From JANQNX01 sp965601665 (GTDB lineage: Bacteria; Pseudomonadota; Gammaproteobacteria; Eutrophobiales; Eutrophobiaceae): 64,000 bases of DNA. The DNA lies in assembly GCA_965601665.1 (NCBI GenBank), contig OZ271833.1:1798001-1862000 (forward strand). Direction: 5' to 3'. Below are positions 56,658 through 64,000 of this stretch, piece after piece. The position numbers and the translations under genes are program-made. The first letter of the stretch is position 1. Each line of letters starts with the position of its first letter. The notes under the pieces are model-generated. The model saw nothing but the letters and a program-made list of their open reading frames with translations, did not search any database and was not told the DNA's origin.

Positions 56658-58693
56658 TAGAGAAAAGAGTCAAACGCCAGACATCTATCAGGTACAGACT
56701 GATCTTCATCATTATAATGGTCAGCAGTATTACCTTGCTGATCTCTGCCGGCATGTTCACGCTCATGCAAATGCGTGATTATCGAACCGCTCTAGCTGAA
56801 AACCTTACTGCCCTGTCAACGATTACGGCCGAGAACGTCAAGGCCGCACTGGCATTTGATAACGCCGAGGATGCAAATCAGACACTGTCCGAACTGGACA
56901 ACGATCCGAGGATAGATATGGCAGTTATTTTCCAGCAGCAAAGTAGCGACATCTTTGCCGAATATCGATCAGCTGACATGGCAGCCCTGATACCGGATAA
57001 ACCCGATAGCTATGGCTATTTCTACGAATCGAACAAGCTGCATATACTGCATCCCATTACCCTGAATGACGGTTCTGACTTGCTCGGACAGCTTTATCTG
57101 CAGGCGAACCTGGATACACTCTACCTGCAACTGCAACACAATCTTTTTATTGCGGCCGTCATTATCCTGTTCTCACTGGTGTTCTGCTTTCTGTTGGCAG
57201 TGCAACTGCAAAAGCTCATCTCCTCGCCTATCCATGAACTCTCCGAAACAACCAAGCGCATTCGCGATGACAAGGATTACAGTGTCCGGGTTGAACTGGA
57301 TAACTATGAAGAAATCGATAATTTGTGCCAGGGGTTCAATGAAATGCTGGCGAATATCGAGGAGCGTGATGAAAACCTGCAAAAACTCGCCAGTTTCGAC
57401 CCGCTTACCGGCCTGACCAATCGCAGCTACTTTACCGATATACTGGTAGAGGCCATCCAGCGCGGCGAGAGAAAATCGCACCAGCATGCGATTCTGTTCC
57501 TGGACATGGATCGTTTCAAACGTATCAATGACTCACTTGGACACAGTGTAGGTGACGAATTACTGGTGCAGATATCATGCCGATTCAAGGAAGTACTCCG
57601 CGGTGATGATACCGTGGCCCGGTTCGGTGGTGATGAATTTACAATCCTGTTACAGGAAATCAATGATGCCTATCAAGCAGCAGAAGTGGCCGAAAGAATC
57701 ATTGAAAATTTGAAGCAACCCTTTGAGTTGCTTGGTCACAAGGTCGCTGTTTCACCGAGTATCGGGATTGTCCTGTTCCCGACACATGGCATCACGCCTG
57801 AAGAGTTGATGCGTAATGCCGATACGGCCATGTACAAGGCGAAACAGGCAGGGGGCAATGACTTTTGCTTTTTTACGCAGGAGATGACTATCTCCGCGCA
57901 AAACCGGCTAAAACTCGAAGAGCGACTCCAGCACGCGGTAGACAGAAATGAAATACTACTTCACTACCAGCCACAATTGTCATTGGCTAACGGTAATATT
58001 GTCGGCTTCGAAGCACTGTGCCGCTGGTACTGGAAACAGGAAACGTTGGTTCCCCCGAACGAGTTTTTGCCAGTCGCCGACGAAAGCGGGCTGATCATGC
58101 CGATTGGGTTTGAAACATTCAAAAAAGCACTGCTAATGTTGAAACGTATGAACAGTGATGGTCTGGAAAAGGCAAGCATCGCGATCAACATGTCGGCAAG
58201 ACAAATACACACATCCCGCTCGGTTGATTGCCTGTTGAAATATATCGATGAATATGAAACTGACCCTGCGTTAGTCGAAGTCGAAATTACTGAAGAAGCC
58301 CTGATTGATAATACCGATGACCTGGTTACGACCATGCATGCTTTAAAAGACCGGGGCATCGGCCTGGCTATTGATGATTTTGGTACCGGCTATTCGTCGT
58401 TAAGCTACCTGAAAAAGTTTCCCTTTGATGTCTTAAAGATTGACATGTCTTTTATTCGCGATATAGAGGAAACGTTAAAGAACCGCAATATCGTTGGCGC
58501 TATTATCGATATGGCGCATCACCTTGAACTGCAGGTGGTTGCAGAAGGGGTGGAAACAGAAGGTCAACTGGCGTGCCTGCGCGAACTCGGTTGCGATGTC
58601 GTGCAGGGATATTACGTCTCAACACCGAAGGATGAAGCACAACTATGGGAATTTCTGCAGCTAAGAGAGAAATATCGCGCCAATAATATTTGA
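56654..58693 (+). CDS. Membrane-bound GGDEF-EAL c-di-GMP enzyme with CHASE8/HAMP sensor
   Basis: A 679-residue protein. A membrane helix (about 12-34), a periplasmic CHASE8-like sensor (about 35-160) and a second helix (about 163-188) are followed by HAMP (about 188-240). The GGDEF domain has an intact RFGGDEF and an I-site RGDD five residues upstream, and the EAL domain has FEALCRW, DDFGTGYSS and AEGVETE. Both catalytic sites look complete. YfiR upstream, coupled by ATGA, is the likely inhibitor of the sensor. The last 17 bases before parB show that the cassette fits tightly. Confidence 0.93.
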   Translation: MIEKRVKRQTSIRYRLIFIIIMVSSITLLISAGMFTLMQMRDYRTALAENLTALSTITAENVKAALAFDNAEDANQTLSELDNDPRIDMAVIFQQQSSDIFAEYRSADMAALIPDKPDSYGYFYESNKLHILHPITLNDGSDLLGQLYLQANLDTLYLQLQHNLFIAAVIILFSLVFCFLLAVQLQKLISSPIHELSETTKRIRDDKDYSVRVELDNYEEIDNLCQGFNEMLANIEERDENLQKLASFDPLTGLTNRSYFTDILVEAIQRGERKSHQHAILFLDMDRFKRINDSLGHSVGDELLVQISCRFKEVLRGDDTVARFGGDEFTILLQEINDAYQAAEVAERIIENLKQPFELLGHKVAVSPSIGIVLFPTHGITPEELMRNADTAMYKAKQAGGNDFCFFTQEMTISAQNRLKLEERLQHAVDRNEILLHYQPQLSLANGNIVGFEALCRWYWKQETLVPPNEFLPVADESGLIMPIGFETFKKALLMLKRMNSDGLEKASIAINMSARQIHTSRSVDCLLKYIDEYETDPALVEVEITEEALIDNTDDLVTTMHALKDRGIGLAIDDFGTGYSSLSYLKKFPFDVLKIDMSFIRDIEETLKNRNIVGAIIDMAHHLELQVVAEGVETEGQLACLRELGCDVVQGYYVSTPKDEAQLWEFLQLREKYRANNI

Positions 58694-58710
58694 ACCGCGG
58701 GCGTTGGCGT

Positions 58711-59580
58711 TTATTTGATGTGCTTGAGTATGCCCTCCAGTTCATCCGGTGAATTATAGTGAATTTTCAATTCTCCCTTACCCTTCGCCGAATGTTTGAT
58801 CATTACCGGTGCACCTAGCTTATTCGACAGTTCGTTCTCAAGCCGGGTAATATTGGCATCTTTCACCGTGCTACCGCTTTTTTTTGCCCTGGTGTTGCTG
58901 CCTGCCTGCAGACGTTTTACCAGCGCCTCTGCTTCCCGAACAGACAGGCCTTTTTTGGCGATAGTTCGCGCCGCCTCTACCTGCTTGCTCGTTGCCAGCG
59001 CTAGTATGGCCCTTGCATGCCCCATTTCCAGCTCACCCTCAACCAGTAAAGACTTGGCCTCATCTGCCAAATCCAGCAATCGAAGCAGGTTCGATACCGC
59101 CGACCGTGAGCGTCCAACGCTTTCGGCGACCATCTCGTGGGTCATGTCAAATTCCTCGATCAGTCGCGACAGCGCCCCGGCCTCTTCCAGTGGATTCAGG
59201 TCCTGACGCTGGATATTTTCAATCAGCGCCATGCACATTGCCGTCTGGTCAGATACGTCCTTGATGACAACCGGGACTTCATGCAGGCCAGCCAGCTGGG
59301 CGGCACGCCAGCGACGCTCGCCGGCAATAATTTCATAACTTCCCTGCCGTGGCAGTTTTCTGACAACAATCGGTTGCACCATGCCCTGCGCCTTAATGGA
59401 ATTCGAAAGTTCTTCTAGCGCCTCGTTATCGAAATCTTTACGCGGTTGGTACTGACCTCGCTGGATAAGGTCTACGGCAAGTGTATCCAGTGAGCTCTTT
59501 TCTGCCTCGTTAGTCGTTTCAGAAGAAGTGCCCAGCAGGGCATCCAGGCCTTTTCCCAATCCACGCTTTTTTGCGGCCAT
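58711..59580 (-). CDS. parB: Chromosome partitioning protein ParB
   Basis: A 289-residue CTPase and DNA-binding protein of the chromosomal ParABS system. The N-terminal MAAKKRGLGKGLDALLG, the GERRWRA box, the ENIQRQDLNPLEEA segment and the helix-turn-helix (MVAESVGRSRSAVSNLLRLL) are clear. It converges on the GGDEF-EAL gene. No perfect parS was found nearby; see findings. Confidence 0.95.
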   Translation of the reverse strand: MAAKKRGLGKGLDALLGTSSETTNEAEKSSLDTLAVDLIQRGQYQPRKDFDNEALEELSNSIKAQGMVQPIVVRKLPRQGSYEIIAGERRWRAAQLAGLHEVPVVIKDVSDQTAMCMALIENIQRQDLNPLEEAGALSRLIEEFDMTHEMVAESVGRSRSAVSNLLRLLDLADEAKSLLVEGELEMGHARAILALATSKQVEAARTIAKKGLSVREAEALVKRLQAGSNTRAKKSGSTVKDANITRLENELSNKLGAPVMIKHSAKGKGELKIHYNSPDELEGILKHIK

Positions 59581-59596
59581 ATACCCGGTTTACCCT

Positions 59597-60379
59597 TCAG
59601 GCCAGCTTGGCCGGCAGTCCTTCACGACGCAACATTTCACCGGCAAGGGCAAGATAGGCGACCGCACCGGTGGATGATTTATCGTATGCCATGGCGGCAA
59701 GTCCATGGCTGGGCGCCTCGGCAAGGCGAACATTTCGTGGAATGATAGTGCGATAAACCTTCTCGCCAAAATGCTCCAGCAGCTGGGCTGAAACCTGGCT
59801 GGCCAGGTTGTTACGCGGGTCATACATAGTACGCAACAGGCCCTCAATCTGCAGAGCAGGATTAAGAAACTTGCGTATTTTCTCTATGGTCTGTAGCAGT
59901 GCACTCAGTCCTTCCAGGGCATAATACTCGCACTGCATCGGAATCATAATAGAGTCAGCGGCGACCAGCGCATTCACCGTCAGCATATTTAATGAAGGTG
60001 GGCAATCGATAAAAATAAAATCATAATCGCCTTTCACGGTATCCAGCGCATTTCTCAGTCGAACTTCGCGTGCCATCTCATCAAGCAGCCCAACCTCGGC
60101 ACCGGTAAGGTCGGCATTGGTCGGGATAAGGTCATAACCGCCTTCTTCCGAGCGAACGATCACTTCCGTAGCAGTCTTTTCGCCCATTAACACATCGTAA
60201 CTGGAAGCAGAGAGAATTTGCTTATCTATACCACTACCCATGGTGGCGTTGCCCTGGGGATCTAAATCGACAAGTAGCACATTGCGCCTGGTAGCAGCCA
60301 GTGACGCGGCAAGGTTGACTCCGGTAGTCGTTTTACCAACGCCACCTTTCTGGTTGGCGATAGCAATAATCTTGGTCAC
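59597..60379 (-). CDS. parA: Chromosome partitioning ATPase ParA
   Basis: A 260-residue Walker-type ATPase that moves ParB-bound origins. The P-loop is IANQKGGVGKTTTGVNLAASLA, with VDLDPQGNATMGSGI and the IDCPPSLNMLTVNAL motif. I place the start at GTG 60379 (VTKIIAIANQKGG), giving the usual family length; an in-frame TTG lies six codons upstream. The parA-parB order, followed by rsmG and mnmG, is the origin-proximal arrangement of gammaproteobacteria. Confidence 0.95.
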   Translation of the reverse strand: MTKIIAIANQKGGVGKTTTGVNLAASLAATRRNVLLVDLDPQGNATMGSGIDKQILSASSYDVLMGEKTATEVIVRSEEGGYDLIPTNADLTGAEVGLLDEMAREVRLRNALDTVKGDYDFIFIDCPPSLNMLTVNALVAADSIMIPMQCEYYALEGLSALLQTIEKIRKFLNPALQIEGLLRTMYDPRNNLASQVSAQLLEHFGEKVYRTIIPRNVRLAEAPSHGLAAMAYDKSSTGAVAYLALAGEMLRREGLPAKLA

Positions 60380-60663
60380 AACAATACGTCCATACAAAAT
60401 TCAGGGCTGCTTATTATCTCCAGTTCTTTAGGCCCTTGTCACGCCTTAATCAACCCTCGCGAATCTGAATGCGGGCTGAAAAAACCACTGACTTATTCTT
60501 AATAAAGGCTCAATATTTTCATTTGTTACAGGCCCTAAACACGCTGACTATCGTTGTCGCAGGCAAAATGCAGCAAAGCACCCGCGAAAAGTGCTCAATT
60601 TAGGTGCACTCAAATTTATACCAAAGCCGGTAGATAGCCCTGTCCAACCTGAGCGAAAAAGCG

Positions 60664-61278
60664 TTAGTCAGTTAACCTGATTAAGCAGCGTTGCGTGGAT
60701 TCATCAATCACGTCCAGTTCAAGTTTTTCCAGTTTTGAAACAACAGGTTCTAGCTCGTTTAATTCCTGTTCATCGATTTGTGCTTTCATTGCCAATAGTA
60801 CCCCTGTTGGCTGCAACAGGTGTCGACTTTGTCGATGAAAGTCATACAGTGAACTGAAGGCGCGACAAACAATGGTGGAAAAACCGGCATCGCTGTGAAA
60901 GGACTCGACCCTTGCATTAACTACATCAACGTTATCAAGTTTTAATTGCATCTGGACATGACGCAGAAAACGCGTTTTTTTCTGGTTACTGTCCAGCAAA
61001 GTCCAGTGCTTGTCTGGCTGCAGGATAGCGAGGATTAGACCGGGCAGACCTGGCCCCGTGCCAACATCCAGGCAGTGATCACCTTGTATGTATGAATAAA
61101 TAGAGCAGGAATCGAGCACATGCCGGTTCAATATCTTTTCCGGTTGCTTGATAGCGGTAAGATTGTAGGTATTGTTCCACTTTTGCAGCAACTCAATGTA
61201 CGCCAACAAACGCTCAAGCTGCAGTTGACTGGGTTCTATCTGGTAATGATGGAGCCCGGACTCCAGTTGTGACTGCAT
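60664..61278 (-). CDS. rsmG: 16S rRNA (guanine527-N7)-methyltransferase
   Basis: Methylates G527 in 16S rRNA. The 204-residue protein has the SAM-binding motif CLDVGTGPGLPGLILAI and the KPEKILNRHVLDSCSIYSYI segment. It lies six bases from mnmG. Confidence 0.95.
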   Translation of the reverse strand: MQSQLESGLHHYQIEPSQLQLERLLAYIELLQKWNNTYNLTAIKQPEKILNRHVLDSCSIYSYIQGDHCLDVGTGPGLPGLILAILQPDKHWTLLDSNQKKTRFLRHVQMQLKLDNVDVVNARVESFHSDAGFSTIVCRAFSSLYDFHRQSRHLLQPTGVLLAMKAQIDEQELNELEPVVSKLEKLELDVIDESTQRCLIRLTD

Positions 61279-61283
61279 TCAAC

Positions 61284-63176
61284 TCAGGCGCTTTGCTTTA
61301 ACAATAGCGACTGTTTTTTGAGATGCACACGTAACAGTGAAATAGCTGCCGGCGTGATGCCCTGGATACGGGCGGCCTGGCCAAGATTAACAGGTCGATG
61401 CTGTGATAATTTTTCTACTACCTCTGTCGACAAGCCCCTAACCTGCGCATAATCAAGGTTTGCAGGCAAGCTGGTTTCCTCATGACGTCGATTACGTTCT
61501 ATCTCTTCTTCCTGACGTTCGATATAACCCGAATACTTTGCCTGTATTTCAACCTGCTCGGCGACGCGTGGCGAACAGTCTTGCCTTTCATCGAGAAGTC
61601 GCGCGATATCCTTGTAGTTAATCTCTGGACGTTTTAACAGCTGCAACAGGTTCTGGTCCTTACGTACAGATATGCCCAGTACCGATTCAACGTTTGCCTG
61701 CGGCAATGTCTTTGAACCAACGTACAGGTTGCGCAGATACTCAGTCTCGGCATCTATCGCGTCACGGGTTTCATTAAAACTGCGCCAGCGCTGTTCACTA
61801 ATCAGGCCCAGCGAGTGTGCCTGTTCGGTTAAACGGAGATCGGCATTGTCTTCGCGTAACATAAGCCTGTACTCAGCGCGGCTGGTAAACATACGGTAAG
61901 GCTCGGTGGTGCCCATGGTAATCAGATCGTCAACCAGCACGCCCAGATAGGCCTCGTCACGACGCGGAATCCAGGGCTCCCTGTCTTTAACCTTGAGCAC
62001 CGCATTAAGCCCGGCCAGCAAACCCTGTGCGGCCGCCTCTTCATAGCCGGTGGTACCGTTGATCTGGCCGGCAAAATACAGGCCCTGGATAAAGCGCGTT
62101 TCCAGCCAGGGGTGCAGCTCACGCGGGTCAAAAAAATCATATTCGATGGCGTAGCCGGGGCGCGTGATATGTGCCTGCTCAAAACCCTCAATAGAGCGCA
62201 CCAGTTCCACTTGCACATCGTAGGGCAGTGAAGTTGAAATACCGTTTGGATAAACCTCGTTGGTGTTTAATCCCTCTGGTTCGATAAAGATCTGGTGCGC
62301 ATTCTTGTCAGCAAAGCGGACAATCTTGTCCTCTACCGAGGGGCAATAACGTGGTCCGGTACTATCAATATTGCCATTGAACATGGGTGAGCGATCCAGC
62401 GCCGCGCGAATCACGTCGTGTGTTTTTTCATTGGTGTAGGTGATGTGACAGGGAATCTGTTGAGGATGCTGGTCTGCGTTGCCAAGGTAGGAAAACACCG
62501 GCACGGGTTCATCACCTGGCTGTACCTGTAAGCGCGAATAATCGATGGTTTTTCCATCTATGCGTGGCGGCGTACCCGTCTTCAAGCGGCCAACGTTAAA
62601 CGGCAATTCGCGAAGACGGTCGGCAAGGGCGATGGATGGTGGATCACCGGCCCGACCACCCTTGTGATTCGTGTCGCCGATATGTATCTTGCCACCGAGG
62701 AAAGTCCCTACAGTCAGCACGACAGCATCGGCCATGAAGCGGAGCCCGGTCTGCGTCACGACCCCACGGACCCTGTCTTGTTCAACCACCAGATCATCAA
62801 CGGCTTGTTGGAAAATAAACAGGTTCTGTTGCTGCTCCAGTGCAGGACGTACATAGTGTTTGTAAAGAGACCTGTCTATCTGGGCCCGGGTAGCACGTAC
62901 GGCAGGTCCCTTCCTGGAATTCAGTGTTCGAAACTGGATACCGCTGTGATCGGCCGCTATGGCCATCAGCCCACCCATGGCATCAATTTCCTTAACCAGG
63001 TGGCCCTTGCCAATCCCGCCGATGGCAGGGTTACATGACATTTGCCCAAGTGTATCCACGCTGTGGGTCAGTAATAATGTACGCGCACCCATACGTGCAG
63101 AGGCCAGCGCAGCCTCTGTTCCTGCATGGCCACCGCCGACAATAATGACGTCAAATTTTTCGCTGTAACTCGACAT
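61284..63176 (-). CDS. mnmG: tRNA uridine-5-carboxymethylaminomethyl modification enzyme MnmG (GidA)
   Basis: Installs carboxymethylaminomethyl at U34 with MnmE, using FAD. I place the start at ATG 63176 (630 residues), where the N-terminus becomes SYSEKFDVIIVGGGHAGTEAA. A longer in-frame reading adds an unconserved tail. The conserved RKGPAVRATRAQIDR and FRPGYAIEYDF-like (TRPGYAIEYDFFDPREL) motifs are present. Confidence 0.96.
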   Translation of the reverse strand: MSSYSEKFDVIIVGGGHAGTEAALASARMGARTLLLTHSVDTLGQMSCNPAIGGIGKGHLVKEIDAMGGLMAIAADHSGIQFRTLNSRKGPAVRATRAQIDRSLYKHYVRPALEQQQNLFIFQQAVDDLVVEQDRVRGVVTQTGLRFMADAVVLTVGTFLGGKIHIGDTNHKGGRAGDPPSIALADRLRELPFNVGRLKTGTPPRIDGKTIDYSRLQVQPGDEPVPVFSYLGNADQHPQQIPCHITYTNEKTHDVIRAALDRSPMFNGNIDSTGPRYCPSVEDKIVRFADKNAHQIFIEPEGLNTNEVYPNGISTSLPYDVQVELVRSIEGFEQAHITRPGYAIEYDFFDPRELHPWLETRFIQGLYFAGQINGTTGYEEAAAQGLLAGLNAVLKVKDREPWIPRRDEAYLGVLVDDLITMGTTEPYRMFTSRAEYRLMLREDNADLRLTEQAHSLGLISEQRWRSFNETRDAIDAETEYLRNLYVGSKTLPQANVESVLGISVRKDQNLLQLLKRPEINYKDIARLLDERQDCSPRVAEQVEIQAKYSGYIERQEEEIERNRRHEETSLPANLDYAQVRGLSTEVVEKLSQHRPVNLGQAARIQGITPAAISLLRVHLKKQSLLLKQSA

Positions 63177-63229
63177 GGCCGGTATTCTAGCGGCTGAAGC
63201 GTCGAAGGGAAGTGTTTTGGCCGCTATTT

Positions 63230-64000
63230 TTACGTGAACAGGTCGCACATAAACTGCGGCAAAGCGGCGCTGGCGATATGGATGTCAGCATTGTAATACC
63301 TCGTTTCAAATGCTTTTTTCCGGGCAGCTGATTCCCTGAAACCAGCAAAATCACAACCCTTTCGTGCCATCGTGGCTGACCACCAGCCAGAGGGATAGGT
63401 CACCTGTGGAAATTGTATCGTCCTGATCGCGGCAAAGCCGGCCTTGTCCATCCCGGTTCGTATAGACTGGATCAAATCCAGGTTTAACAGCGGCGATTCA
63501 CTTTGTGCTACAACCATGCCGCCGTCGCGCAATGCATGAAAGCAATCGCGGTAAAATGGTTCGGCAAACAACCGTGCTGCCTGACCAACCGGGTCAGTTG
63601 TGTCGAGGATGATCACATCCAGCGAGTCCGCTTCGGCCTGCTGCATCCAGGCAATCGCATCTTCAAACAGCAGCTCGGCCCTTGGGTCATCGTTGGCTTC
63701 ACACAGCTCCGGAAAGTAAGTTTCTGAAACCCGGGTGACACGTTCATCCAGCTCGACCATGGTGGCGTGCTCAACACCGTCATGCCTTAGGACCTCGCGC
63801 AAGGTACCGCAATCGCCACCACCGACAATGGCAATATTTTTAGGGTCGGGATGATCGAACAAAACCGGGTGCACCATCATTTCGTGATAAATAAAATTAT
63901 CGCGTGATGTCAGCATGGTAAAACCGTCTAACACCATCAGCCGACCAAAGTGCGTCGTCTCATAGATCTCAAGCTTCTGGTATGGTGTTTGTTCTTCGTG
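63230..64000 (-). CDS. speE: Spermidine synthase, truncated by the window end
   Basis: Aminopropyltransferase making spermidine. 257 codons are visible (771 bases) and the N-terminal residues lie beyond 64000; the open frame reads through HEEQTPYQKLEIYETTHFGRLMVLDG to the window edge. Motifs present: NFIYHEMMVHPVLFDHP, NIAIVGGGDCGTLREVLRH, and the catalytic IILDTTDPVGQAARLF. The stop (63230-63232) lies close to the start of mnmG on the same strand. Confidence 0.93.
   Translation of the reverse strand, partial: HEEQTPYQKLEIYETTHFGRLMVLDGFTMLTSRDNFIYHEMMVHPVLFDHPDPKNIAIVGGGDCGTLREVLRHDGVEHATMVELDERVTRVSETYFPELCEANDDPRAELLFEDAIAWMQQAEADSLDVIILDTTDPVGQAARLFAEPFYRDCFHALRDGGMVVAQSESPLLNLDLIQSIRTGMDKAGFAAIRTIQFPQVTYPSGWWSATMARKGCDFAGFRESAARKKAFETRYYNADIHIASAALPQFMCDLFT

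Overview
The window is a chromosomal segment of a phototrophic (bacteriochlorophyll-making) gammaproteobacterium. Three things point to this. Positions 1-8800 carry a purple-bacterial photosynthesis gene block (bchB, bchN, bchF, aerR/ppaA, ppsR, bchG, a PucC-like carrier, bchP, tspO). The right end has the gammaproteobacterial order atpIBEFHAGDC-glmU, with parB-parA-rsmG-mnmG on the other side. There is also one rRNA operon with tRNA-Ile(GAT) and tRNA-Ala(TGC) in the spacer. I cannot name a genus from sequence alone.

Layout. 1-8.8 kb: photosynthesis genes, with bchF-bchN-bchB on the minus strand and aerR-ppsR-bchG-pucC-bchP-tspO-orf on the plus strand, reading outward from a divergent promoter that carries a perfect 19-bp palindrome. 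8.8-14.5 kb: a diheme cytochrome c4, a CBS protein beside a Fur-box-like site, a DUF2788 protein, an exported beta-rich protein behind a near-consensus sigma-54 promoter, a small HTH protein, a hydrolase/membrane fusion and a SOUL protein. 14.9-17.1 kb: an AT-rich accessory patch with a REP-associated tyrosine transposase, two related small lipoproteins, a 57-residue protein missed by length cut-offs, and a REP-like hairpin. 17.2-22.9 kb: the rRNA operon (minus). 22.9-30.9 kb: a PQQ alcohol-oxidation locus with a lanthanide-type dehydrogenase, PedF-like cytochrome, periplasmic binding protein, SoxYZ-like carrier, metallohydrolase and an unknown periplasmic protein, headed by an AcoR-type sigma-54 activator. 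31-46 kb: housekeeping genes (tyrS, anmK, erpA, bactofilin, argC, hemJ, rubredoxin, thiD, thiE, hemL, rraA-like, nitrilase, glmU). 46.4-53.4 kb: the complete ATP synthase operon. 54-58.7 kb: a TonB receptor / YfiR / GGDEF-EAL cassette inserted between the atp and par genes. 58.7-64 kb: parB, parA, rsmG, mnmG and a truncated speE.

The most interesting regulatory picture is the PQQ locus. A sigma-54 promoter precedes the dehydrogenase, two copies of a TGTTGCA-type site lie about 110-145 bp upstream of it, and two further variants of the same palindrome lie upstream of the activator gene. A second, independent sigma-54 promoter drives the exported protein at 10952. The second point of interest is the TonB-YfiR-c-di-GMP cassette, whose 530-bp upstream region contains a hairpin able to switch between two mutually exclusive pairings. 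All functional statements rest on recognising families by eye; no database search was run.
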